A DNA stretch of 64,000 nucleotides from positions 1,025,127,066 through 1,025,191,065 of the forward strand of contig NC_090446.1 of NCBI RefSeq assembly GCF_031143425.1, given 5' to 3'. Source of the DNA: Pleurodeles waltl. Taxonomy: Eukaryota > Chordata > Amphibia > Caudata > Salamandridae. Below the pieces are notes generated by a model. That model did no database searches and was not told the origin of the DNA. It saw only the letters and a list, made by a program, of their open reading frames with translations. Every line of letters starts with the position of its first letter. The first letter of the stretch is position 1. Shown here in pieces: positions 34,525 through 45,800 of the stretch. Both the position numbers and the translations under genes were made by a program.

Positions 34525-34985
34525 AGAAGCAAATTTATAAGCCCCTAGCTCAACCTTGTGGCACACTAATGTCATTATTTTTTACGTTAATGTGACCCCA
34601 ACAAGGCCAGAATCCCCTCGCCGCATCGCCCAACTCTGTTCCCCTTTCATTTCAATATGCCTGACCAGGCATAATGTATGCAAAGGGGGCGTTCCCCCAT
34701 TAGGCTAAATTTTTAATGACACTTTTAACGCCTGCTCAAGATCAGGCGTTAAAAGAGGCCTTCCATTCTTAGAATGGGGCCCTATGTACTCTGAAGGAGT
34801 AGCACCAATATTTTCCTGCAGTCCTGCAGAGTGCATCAATAGCCTCATGAGAAATTACACTATTGCCCCATACCCTGCACCATGGTGTACTGAATTTTAA
34901 ATACGGCGCATACATGGTGGTGGTAGGTGGGTGCTAAGGGGCACAGGGAAAGTGGCGCTGCACTCAGTGCAGCGCCACTTTCCAT
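34525..34985. repeat. Inverted-repeat-rich MITE-like piece with a 37-bp palindrome
   Basis: It contains TTTTAACGCCTGCTCAAG mirrored by GATCAGGCGTTAAAA (about 34724-34755). At 34947-34983 there is a perfect palindrome of 18-bp arms (GGAAAGTGGCGCTGCACT and its complement) around one C. Terminal repeats and target duplication could not be set, so the limits are approximate. Confidence 0.5.
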
Positions 34986-35126
34986 TAATCTCTAAATGCT
35001 CGAAAAATTATATATATACATTTTTCTGGTTGCCTAACATTATTATCAGTTTAGAACATTTTAATATCCAAGCCAAGCAAATCAGGCAAAGCAAAGATTA
35101 AGATGTATTTTTTATCTTTCACACAG

Positions 35127-35247
35127 GATTCCTCCAAAGAATGATAAGGTGTGCGCCAACCTTGATGAACCAAAAGAAGAGGAAGAGAGCGTTGAAGCTG
35201 AAAGAACTCGAGTCATGGAGATTGTCTTAGGCCACTGCACCGTGGAG
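35127..35247 (+). CDS. Single exon of an ABCA-family transporter (ABCA5/6/8/9/10-like)
   Basis: A pyrimidine-rich acceptor (TTTATCTTTCACACAG) precedes, and GTAAAC follows, a 121-bp segment. One base completes the previous codon. The remaining 40 codons are open and include IPPKNDKVCANLDEPKEEEE and SVEAERTRVMEIV. The pattern of a short basic/Pro segment, an acidic run and then AER.RV resembles the linker before the second nucleotide-binding domain of ABCA5/6/8/9/10 proteins, whose next residues usually lead to the Walker A exon. Phases are 2 at the acceptor and 0 at the donor. ABCA proteins move lipids across membranes. Neither neighbouring exon was found here, which fits giant salamander introns. 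The alternative is a chance open segment or a different acidic-linker protein. Confidence 0.55.
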
Positions 35248-36480
35248 GTAAACACCAAAACAGCATAAGTTTAATAGGGGCCATGACAATACAACCCATT
35301 GCCCAGTACTCCGACTATCTGTCTTAGTCCTTATACTCCAATTTTTAAACAACTTTTTCAATATGTTTTTTCCTTCAGATATTTGAGTTGGGGGGTATTT
35401 GATATTATTATAAAGTCCAGCCCTAAATTAAATGAAAGAAAAGCAGACAGCAAAACAGTGAGACTATGTATATTTTGTACCTCTTCGAGATAAAGCAATT
35501 GAGAGTTTAAAAGCCTTTTCTCTTTGAACCATCTTAGACATTTGATTTTCAGCCTCACCACCTCCCTATTATTTAAGTATTTAAACCTCTACAAACCCTG
35601 AGATGATTTCATTCTAAGTGAGGCAAAATGGGCAAAGAATTCTACAACTTAAGCACTAAGTAGAAAAAAGCTCTGTCAGCTGATCTAGAGTACAAAATTG
35701 AAGGGCACTAAGCAAAAAGTGCCTCTTGAATGAAGAGCTCTCCTTGGAGAAATGTGAATAATGTTTTATTAAATGATGGTAGGGCCAAGGTTTTTGAGGA
35801 CTTCAGCCAGACAACGCAGATTTCTAAGATGAGATGTTATAGAGAACAGAGGAAGAAGATTGAGTAACTGTCAGCACTGAAGACCATAATTTGCTTATCA
35901 TCAAAATAGAACATCAAGGAAAAGACAGCTCTGAAAAAGCTCCACCAGAGGGATAACAAAGTGTTGTAGGACTCTTGTTGTAGGAACAAGACTGCTGGAT
36001 TTTGGGCAGTAGCACCACCGAGCGTGGGTGATTGAGTCTGACCCCACACCATCTGACAGCTGTCGGCCTAACCCTTTCGGCTAGCTTGCAGCAGCTCACC
36101 AAAACCCAGGAGTAAAAGTGATTTGTGGCAGCGTAAAACATGACACTCTGAGACTCTCAGGGAAGTCATGGTGGAAAAGATCTCACCCCTTTCTCTCAGT
36201 TATACTCATCTCATACATGCAAAGACAAACAGAAGAAAGATTTGGTTCGATATGTTTATTGAAGCAACTGCATTCCACGTAAAGGGCATGAACTGTGATT
36301 ATTAGAATAATGAAAAACAATATCATTAGAGCGGTGACTAGAAAAGTGAAACAGAGGAAAGGTCCCACCATCCTGTCACAGTAGTGATTCTAAAATCCCT
36401 AGCTGCACTACTAAGATTCTACATGAGAGCAATAGCAGTGTTAGCCCCAATCTGCCCATCAATTTCTTGGAAAAAGACCC
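35248..36480. other. No gene seen, probably intron
   Basis: Follows the ABCA-like exon. Short frames at 35837-36141 and 36183-36371 (-) show no domain. Confidence 0.35.
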
Positions 36481-36489
36481 AAACCCCAT

Positions 36490-38330
36490 ACCTGTGCTCT
36501 AGGTAGAGAAGAGGTCTGTTGGTCTCCTGGGAGTCCTCCCACAGTGATGAAGAGCAGACGCAGAGTTTCAGCTGAAACTACGGTGACAACATGTAGCATG
36601 AGATGGCAGGTTGGCTGGAATGTCCTCTATGGTGGTGGGGGCCGTGTGGTGCTTTATAATAAAACATCTGATGTTCTAAGAACTGCCCAGATGTGACAAC
36701 ACATATTTCTCTGTGTACAGTAGACATCATACTCTTTGTACCCGGCAATACCCTGTAAACTATTGTGTGCAGCCTTGGTTTGAGCACAGGATGAAAATGT
36801 TGTGCAAAGAAATTAATAACAAATTCTGCATGGAAGGGCAACTGATCAAAAAATAATAAAATATCTCCACTAAAATGAAGGTTTGCTAAAATAATAAGAG
36901 GGATAAAAATGATATGTAACTAGGTGAAAGGGCACAGGCCACAGGCCCAGAGCTAAAATATTGTGCCCATATAAATGGTAAAATAACCCCACAACAAATG
37001 TTCTTCAAGAGCTTAGGGCTAAGAGAAGATCCCTGTGGTACACTACATATCGGAGATCAAGGCTGAGATCAGTAGTGGAAAAACTGGCATCTTTCAAATA
37101 AGAAAGTATCCAGTCCACAGCTTCATATCTGATGTGTCTGGAGCCTATTTGGTAGGGGATGGTGTGAGAAAATGTGCCAAAGGTAAAAAATGAAGTAAAA
37201 AAGAATCAAGCTCTGCATTTCCTCCTTTATCAATCAGCAGACAGATATTGTAATGCCATTTTGATCCTGCATGCCGTTCAGAACAAAACTGAATTATATA
37301 AAAGGAGGGAGCTAAACGTTTACTTCATTTTTCAAAATATTAGACGGAACAAGGCAGTGGAAAAATAGGTCATTAGTTATCAAGGACTGAAGAATCAGCC
37401 AAAGTCTTTTTCAATAATAAAATGTCTAGTCCCTCTTTCCAAGCTTGAGGGGATGTTTCCAGAGGCAGAGAATTGTTATACAACTGAGAAGTTCTAGAAC
37501 TATAGAGCCAAGCACCAGATCGCATATCCAAGGAGCACAAGGGTCATCTGGAGCTCCAGATCTATTGATGAGTATATGGGACAATAAACAATCCAAACTC
37601 ATCGGATAAAACTTATTTAGACCAGAGGATGCCTGGGGTAGGTGAAGTGGTAGCTGATGTTTCACTGACAAAACTTAAAAGCACATCCCAGCTAAAGAAA
37701 CTAAAAGTCTTTAGGATTTTATACTCAAAGTAAAAAGAGAAAGTCAGAGTCAAGGAAGGATAGAGGAGACAGTAGTGAAAAAGTTTCACAGTCTTAAAAA
37801 AAATCTATGGGAACTGTCTGCATCTTGAATCACAGTTGCATAATAATTAGTTTGGCTTTCCTGCATAGTTTCCTATAGGTTCTCAACATGTCATGGTACA
37901 CTTGTTTCTGAAAAGGACATTTTCCAATGACTTTCTAAGATTTTTGCAATGCCACCTGACTGCTGTGTGGTTGTTGGTCCATCAGGGTGCACAATGAGTT
38001 TTTCTTAGGGAACAACTTTGGGTATGAAGGGCAATATGGTCAAGTGTGCAAATAAGCCTGATGTCCGGTTGCATAATAACAACAGTGAGAAGAATGCCTT
38101 AAACTAAGGCAAAGTTCTCATTGGTGACTTTAGACTAGGGACAAGAAAAAGGACCTGACAATAAGGAGAAAGGTTTGCAAGGTGGTTGGTCACAGGGGAG
38201 AATTATGGAAATAGTGTAGGAGTCTAGATTTTGTGAGGTGAAAATTAAATCATGATTGCTGCAAGCTATATGAGTGAAAGAAGCTGACTTAGGCCACTAC
38301 ATCACTTAGATTCTCGTTTACTCACCTGTT
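36490..38330 (-). pseudogene. L2-type LINE fragment, reverse transcriptase region
   Basis: Minus-strand pieces in changing frames keep the LINE order. Near 37920-37830, QVYHDMLRTYRKLCRKAK and a stretch like I.....DS.RFFF lie before the RT. At 37671-37426 an open stretch includes KFYPMSLDCLLSHI and SGAPDDPCAPWICDLVLGS, the L2 segment that usually reads SG.P.DPCP......L. Near 37130-37050 is AVDWILSYLKDASFS, then SVPQGSSLSPKL (about 37045-37010), the L2 GVPQGSSLSP block. The YADD block was not clearly seen. Stops and indels show great age. The same clade as the LINE at the right end of the window is likely. Confidence 0.75.
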
Positions 38331-39867
38331 GACCCCATTACGCCAAATGTTAAAATCTCTCAGAAAAAAGTCAGAAGAATGCTGTACTAAAGAAGGAACA
38401 AACTCCAAATGTCAAATTAAGTGTATGGACTAGGAGGCTGACAGATAGACCATAGCTTTATAGCCTGCTGCTGAGGGATCTTCTGGTTGTAAAAGGAACT
38501 GAACCTGTGACAAGGGCAATGTTGAGGCTGACGGCTTGTGCCAGCCATTATAAGTTCAGAGCTACTCCATTATCATCAGTAGAGCTCTTAACAATCCAAT
38601 GTTTTAATATAGCATTATAGCCTGCTGTAGTGGGCTATACCAGGAGCAAGTTTTTAATGGCATGTATATAGGCAGGTTATAAGGCTATTACAACATTCTG
38701 CTCCTAGAGATCATAATGTCCTAATTATAATTATAAAGAACAAAGGCATTGGCATTCAAGCGGGGTTGAAATCACTGAAACTCTGACGACTTTAGTTCAC
38801 AGGTGTTGCCATGATTGTTCAATAGCTAACAGCCACGGGCAGGGCCACAGCTGTTAGCTGTTGAACATTCACAGCAATAACTGAAAGGGGGCTGAAGTCA
38901 CCCCCTGGTTCTCCCCAGCTTGGCTAAACTGATATTTTTGTTCAGCTGAGCCAGGGAGACCCAGGAGCTGAGCAGCATTACCTCTCCCTCCGTCAGAGGA
39001 TCCAGAGACTCTGAGCTAAATAGGAGAGAGGAGGAAGGCTCAGGGGGGCCCTGCAGCACAGCCCAGATGCTGAACTTTCGCTTTCCCCTGCCCAATCCAT
39101 GCATTTTGGAAAGGCACAGGAAAAGGAAAGGCAAAAGCACACTGAAATGTTGAGAACAGCGGGCCTATACCAATTTATGTAGGGCGCTGCTGCTCTGTCA
39201 TCTTCAATGAAGCTTTCAACATTCCAGTGTTCTAATACTATTTATGATAGATTTTTTAGAACTCTTCAGCTGACATAAAAGAACGAATAGCTAAAGCGGG
39301 TAGTTGAAGAGAGGCAAGGAAAATAATTGTTAAATATTTACAGGCCTGTTGAGTCTATTTGTAAGGAATTAAAATAAATATTTAATTGGAGAACTCAAAT
39401 AGTGCTATCTGTGTACTCCCTTGAATATATTTCTCAATCATTTTTATGTTCGCTGAATGAAAATATTTGTTCATTAGAAGACAAGTGACAATCAGATTAT
39501 AGACACTGACATCTTTCTTCCTGCGCTGTGTGCAATCCTCTTCATTGGCTTGGAAACAGTTTATAAATCTTCCTTTTGGTATGATTGAACCTGCACAACT
39601 GATAATAATAATACTGCCTCTTGCAATTGCCTTTTAATACTGTTTCAGGCATGATTTTCACATAAGAAGCACATAAGTAGCCAGTGGTTAACAGTTCACC
39701 CTCATTTTTCTCACATTGCATCTGAAGTGGTGGTAACTGGATATTCTAGCTTGATTAGTTGTCTCTGTCATCTTAGTATTTAATTTTGATGAGTGTTGTC
39801 CTTTATTGTGGATTCTAAAATTATTGATGACTGTGTAAATTCAGGAAGTATTTTCAGTTTTGTCTAT
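38331..39867. other. No gene seen; loose 50-bp direct repeats
   Basis: About 38568-38617 (CCATTATCATCAGTAGAGCT...AATCCAATGTTTTAATA) and about 39196-39243 (CTGTCATCTTCAATGAAGCT...CATTCCAGTGTTCTAATA) resemble each other and bracket roughly 600 bp. This could be the ends of a short old retroelement, but the similarity is modest. Confidence 0.3.
38816..38867. repeat. Hairpin with 18-bp arms
   Basis: TGTTCAATAGCTAACAGC (38816-38833) pairs with GCTGTTAGCTGTTGAACA (38850-38867) with one mismatch and a 16-nt loop. Confidence 0.7.
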
Positions 39868-42800
39868 AGCCTCCATTTTGTAAGCCTCAGCATCTGTGCC
39901 CTAATACAGCCCAGTGTTCAAGGATTGCAAAAAGACCTAGGTAAGGAGCCCTGAGATTTTTTTCTGAGTAAATAGTATTATTTGTTCAAAAGTGTTTATT
40001 TCAGCTACCTGTGTCTGTTTACTGTGGACGCTCTGTGTTTTCAGGCAGCCTGGCCTCTTTTAAAGTGGTGTTTTTTTTTTTATTCGTTTTTGCCATGACT
40101 GTGTGAATCGCCTTCCTAGTTTGTGGCACATAAATCCCCCACCCCCCTTTTTGTCTTCTAAGTAAAAAGGCTACATACATCTTGCAGAGTGCGTTTTTTG
40201 GAGACTGTTTTAATCTGTTTCTGTGATTTAAATTGTGTGCGCCCAGCAGTATCCCAGTGTTTGTTTTTTAAACAACCTCTCCCTTACCTGGAATGTAGAC
40301 TCTGCTAGCTTAGAAGTGTGGATTCAGCCTGTCTGTATCCAAGGAGATTCTGAATAGAGCAGCAGCTGCCTTTGTCCCTGCCCACAGGGACTGGACTTAG
40401 CTGATTGCCTCTCTGAGTCATTATTGCACCTGAGGCCTCCCCACCTTCTCTGGCCCCTTAAGTTTGTGGAGGGAAGCCACAGACAGCCACCTCCATTTTG
40501 TGAGCCTCAGCATCTTCCCTGTGTCAAAATATAGCCCAGTGTTCAATGATTGCAAAAAGACCCAGGAAAGGAGCCCTGAGATTTTTTTCTGGGTAAATAG
40601 TGTTATTTGTTCAAAAGTGTTTATTTCAGCTACCTGTGTCAGTTTTACTGTGGACTCTCTGTGTTTTCAAGCAGCCTGGCCTCTTTCAAAGTGTTTTTTT
40701 TTTTAAATTTGTTTTTGCCGTGACTGCGCGAATTGGCTTGCTAGTTTGTGGCACATAAACCCCCTCCCCTTTTTGTCTTCTAAGTAAAAAGGCTACATAC
40801 ATCTTGCAGAGTGTGTTTTTAGGAGACTGTTTTAATCTGTTTCTGTGATTTAAATTGTGTTTAAAAACTGTCTGTCCGCATGTTTTTTGCCTTTAAAAAA
40901 GCCCGATTTCAGAGTGTGCGCCCAGCAGTATACCAGTGTTTGTTTTTTAAGCAATCTCTCCTTTACCTGGAAAGAAGAATCTGCTAACTTGGAAGTGTGG
41001 ATTCAGCCTGTCTGTATCCAAGGAGATTCTGAATTGAGCAGCAGCTGCCTTTGTCCCAGCCCACAGGGACTGGACTTAGCTGATTGGCTCTCTGAGTCCC
41101 TGTTGCACCTGAGCCCCCCCCCCCCACCTGCTCTGGCCCCTTAAGTTTGTGGAGGGAAGCCCAAGACATCCGCCTCCATTTTGTGAGCCTCAGCATCTTC
41201 CCTGTGTCCTAATACAGCCCAGTATTCAAGGATTACAAAAAGACATAGGTAAGGAGCCCTGAGATTTATTTCTGGGTAAATAGTATTATTTGTTCAAAAG
41301 TGTTTATTTCAGCTACCTGTGTCTGTTTTACTGTGGACTCTCTGTGTTTTCAGGCAGCCTGGCCTCTTTTAAAGTGGTGTTTTTTAAAATTAATTTTTGC
41401 CATGACTGTATGAATTGCCTTGCTAGTTTGTGGCACATAACCCCCCCCCTTTTTGTCTTCATAGTAAAAAGGCTACATACATCTTGCAGAGTGTGTTTTT
41501 AGGAGACTTTTTTAATTTGTTTCTGTGATTTAAATTGTGTTTAAAAACTGTCTGCACCTCTGTTTTTTGCCTTTAAAAAAGCCCGATTTCAGAGTGCGCG
41601 CCCAGCAGTATCCCAGTGTTTGTTTTTTAAACAATCTCTCCCTTACCTGGAAAGTAGACTCTGCTAGCTTAAAAGTGTGGATTCAGCCTGTCTGTATCCA
41701 AGGAGATTCTGAATAGAGCAGCAGCTGCCTTTGTCCCTGCCCACAGGGACTGGACTTAGCTGATTGCCTCTCTGAGTCCTTATTGCACCTGAGGCCTCCC
41801 CCACCTTCTCTGGCCCCTTAAATTTGTGGAGGGAAGCCGCAGACAGCCACCTCCATTTTGTGAGCCTCAGCATCTTCCCTGTGTCAAAATATAGCCCAGT
41901 GTTCAATGATTGCAAAAAGACCCAGGTAAGGAGCCCTGAGATTTTTTTCTGGGTAAATAGTGTTATTTGTTCAAAAGTGTTTATTTCAGCTACCTGTGTC
42001 AGTTTTACTGTGGACTCTCTGTGTTTTCAAGCAGCCTGGCCTCTTTCAAAGTGTTTTTTTTTTTTAATTTGTTTTTGCCGTGACTGTGCGAATTGCCTTG
42101 CTAGTTTGTGGCACATAAACCCCCTCCCCTTTTTGTCTTCTAAGTAAAAAGGCTACATACATCTTGCAGAGTGTGTTTTTAGGAGACTGTTTTAATCTGT
42201 TTCTGTGATTTAAATTGTGTTTAAAAACTGTCTGTCCACATGTTTTTTGCCTTTAAAAAAGCCCGATTTCAGAGTGTGCGCCCAGCAGTATACCAGTGTT
42301 TGTTTTTTAAGCAACCTCTCCTTTACCTGGAAAGAAGAATCTGCTAAATTGGAAGTGTGGATTCAGCCTGTCTGTATCCAAGGAGATTCTGAATTGAGCA
42401 GCAGCTGCCTTTGTCCCAGCCCACAGGGACTGGACTTAGCTGATTGGCTCTCTGAGTCCCTGTTGCACCTGAGCCCCCCCCCACCTACTCTGGCCCCTCA
42501 AGTTTGTGGAGGGAAGCCCAAGACATCCTGTCCATTTTGTGAGCCTCAGCATCTTCCCTGTGTCCTAATACAGCCCAGTGTTCAAGGATTACAAAAAGAC
42601 CTAGGTAAGGAGCCCAGAGATTTCTTTCTGGGTAAATAGTATTATTTGTCCAAAAGTGTTTATTTCAGCTACCTGTGTCTGTTTTACTGTGGACTCTCTG
42701 TGTTTTCAGGCAGCCTGGCCTCTTTTAAAGTGGTGTTTTTTTTAATTAATTTTTGCCATGACTGTATGAATTGCCTTGCTAGTTTGTGGCACATAACCCC

Positions 42801-45800
42801 CCCCTTTTTGTCTTCTAAGTAAAAAGGCTACATACATCTTGCAGAGTGTGTTTTTAGGAGACTTTTTTAATTTGTTTCTGTGATTTAAATTGTGTTTAAA
42901 AACTGTCTGCCCCCCTGTTTTTTGCCTTTAAAAAAGCCCGATTTCAGAGTGCGCGCCCAGCAGTATCCCAGTGTTTGTTTTTTAAACAATCTCTCCCTTA
43001 CCTGGAAAGTAGACTCTGCTAGCTTAAAAGTGTGGATTCAGACTGTCTGTATCCAAGGAGATTCTGAATAGAGCAGCAGCTGCCTTTGTCCCTGCCCACA
43101 AGGACTGGACTTAGCTGATTGGCTCTCTGAGTCCCTGTTGTACCTGAGGCCTCCCCCCACCTGCTCTGGCCCCTTAAGTTTGTGGAGGGAAGCCCCAGAC
43201 AGATACCTCCATTTTGTAAGCCTCAGCATCTTCCCTGTGTCCTAATACAGCCCAGTGTTCAAGGATTGCAAAAAGACCTAGGTAAGGAGCCCTGAGATGT
43301 TTTTCTGGGTGAATAGTATTATATGTTCAAAAGTGTTTATTTCAGCTACCTGTGTCTGTTTTACTGTGGACTCTCTGTGTTTTCAGGCAGCCTGGCCTCT
43401 TTTAAAGTGGTGTTTTTTTTTTAAATTATTTTTTGCCGTGACTGTATGAATTGCCTTGCTAGTTTGTGGCACATAACCCCCCCCTTTTTGTCTTCTAAGT
43501 AAAAAGGCTACATACATCTTGCAGAGTGTGTTTTTAGGAGACTGTTTTAATCTGTTTCTGTCATTTAAATTGTGTTTAAAAACTGTCTGCCCCCCTGTTT
43601 TTTGCCTTTAAAAAAGCCCGATTTCAGAGTGCGCGCCCAGCAGTATCCCAGTGTTTGTTTTTTAAACAATCTCTCCCTTACCTGGAAAGTAGAGTCTGCT
43701 AGCTTGCAAATGTGGATTCAGCCTGTCTGTATCCAAGGAGATTCTGAATTGAGCAGCAGCTGCCTTTGTCCCAGCCCACAGGGACTGGACTTAGCTGATT
43801 GGCTCTCTGAGTCCCTGTTGCACCTGAGCCCCGCCCCCCCACCTGCTCTGGCCCCTTAAGTTTGTGGAGGGAAGCCCAAGACATCCACCTCCATTTTGTG
43901 AGCCTCAGCATCTTCCCTGTGTCCTAATACAGACCAGTATTCAAGGATTACAAAAAGACATAGGTAAGGAGCCCAGAGATTTCTTTCTGGGTAAATAGTA
44001 TTATTTGTTCAAAAGTGTTTATTTCAGCTACCTGTGTCTGTTTTACTGTGGACTCTCTGTGTTTTCAGGCAGCCTGGCCTCTTTTAAAGTGGTGTTTTTT
44101 AAAATTAATTTTTGCCATGACTGTATGAATTGCCTTGCTAGTTTGTGGCACATAACCCCCCCCCTTTTTGTCTTCTAAGTAAAAAGGCTACATAGATCTT
44201 GCAGAGTGTGTTTTTAGGAGACTTTTTTTATTTGTTTCTGTGATTTAAATTGTGTTTAAGAACTGTCTGCCCCCCTGTTTTTTGCCTTTAAAAAAGCCCG
44301 ATTTCAGAGTGCGCGCCCAGCAGTATCCCAGTGTTTGTTTTTTAAACAATCTCTCCCTTACCTGGAAAGTAGACTCTGCTAGCTTAAAAGTGTGGATTCA
44401 GCCTGTCTGTATCCAAGGAGATTCTGAATAGAGCAGCAGCTGCCTTTGTCCCTGCCCACAAGGACTGGACTTAGCTGATTGGCTCTCTGAGTCCCTGTTG
44501 TACCTGAGGCCTCCCCCCACCTGCTCTGGCCCCTTAAGTTTGTGGAGGGAAGCCCCAGACAGATACCTCCATTTTGTAACCCTCAGCATCTTCCCTGTGT
44601 CCTAATACAGCCCAGTGTTCAAGGATTGCAAAAAGACCTAGGTAAGGAGCCCTGAGATTTTTTTCTGGGTGAATAGTATTATTTGTTCAAAAGTGTTTAT
44701 TTCAGCTACCTGTGTCTGTTTTACTGTGGACTCTCTGTGTTTTCAGGCAGCCTGGCCTCTTTTAAAGTGGTGTTTTTTTTTAAATTATTTTTTGCCGTGA
44801 CTGTATGAATTGCCTTGCTAGTTTGTGGCACATAACCCCCCCCTTTTTGTCTTCTAAGTAAAAAGGCTACATACATCTTGCAGAGTGTGTTTTTAGGAGA
44901 CTGTTTTAATCTGTTTCTGTGATTTAAATTGTGTTTAAAAACTGTCTCCCCCCTGTTTTTTGCCTTTAAAAAGCCCGATTTCAGAGTGCGCGCCCAGCAG
45001 TATTCCAGTGTTTGTTTTTTAAACAATCTCTCCCTTACCTGGAAAGTAGAGTCTGCTAGCTTGCAAGTGTGGATTCAGCCTGTCTGTATCCAAGGAGATT
45101 CTGAATAGAGCAGCAGCTGCCTTTGTCCCTGCCCACAGGGACTGGACTTAGCTGATTGGCTCTCTGAGTCCCTGTTGCACCTGAGGCCTCCCCCCCACCT
45201 TGTCTGGCCCCTTAAGTTTGTAGAGGGAAGCCCAAGACAGCCACCTCCATTTTATGAGCCTCAGCATCTTCCCGGTGTCCTAATACAGCCCAGTGTTCAA
45301 AGATTGCAAAAAAGACCTAGGTAAGGAGCCCTGAGATTATTTTCTGGGTAAATAGTATTATTTGTTCAAAAGTGTTTATTTCAGCTACCTGTGTCAGTCT
45401 TACTGTGGACTCTCTGTGTTTTCAGGCAGCCTGGCCTCTTTTAAAGTGATATTTTTTTTTAATTTGTTTTTGCCGTGACTGTGTGAATTGCCTTGCTAGT
45501 TTGTGGCACATAAACCCCCCCCCCCCTTTTTGTCTTCTAAGTAAAAAGGCTACATACATCTTTCAGAGTGTGTTTTTAGGAGAATGTTTTAATCTGTTTC
45601 TGTGATTTAAATTGTGTTTAAAAACTGTCTCTCTGCATGTTTTTTGCCTTTAAAAAAGCCTGATTTCAGAGTGCACGCCCAGCAGTATTCCAGTGTTTGT
45701 TTTTTAAGCAATCTCTCCCTTACCTGGAAAGTAGACTCTGCTAACTTGGAAGTGTGGATTCAGCCTGTCTGTCTCCAAGTAGATTCTGAATAGAGCAGCA

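Noticed and set aside
36578..36841. 87-codon minus-strand frame as a separate gene
   Set aside because: It lies inside the decayed L2 LINE and has no domain of its own.
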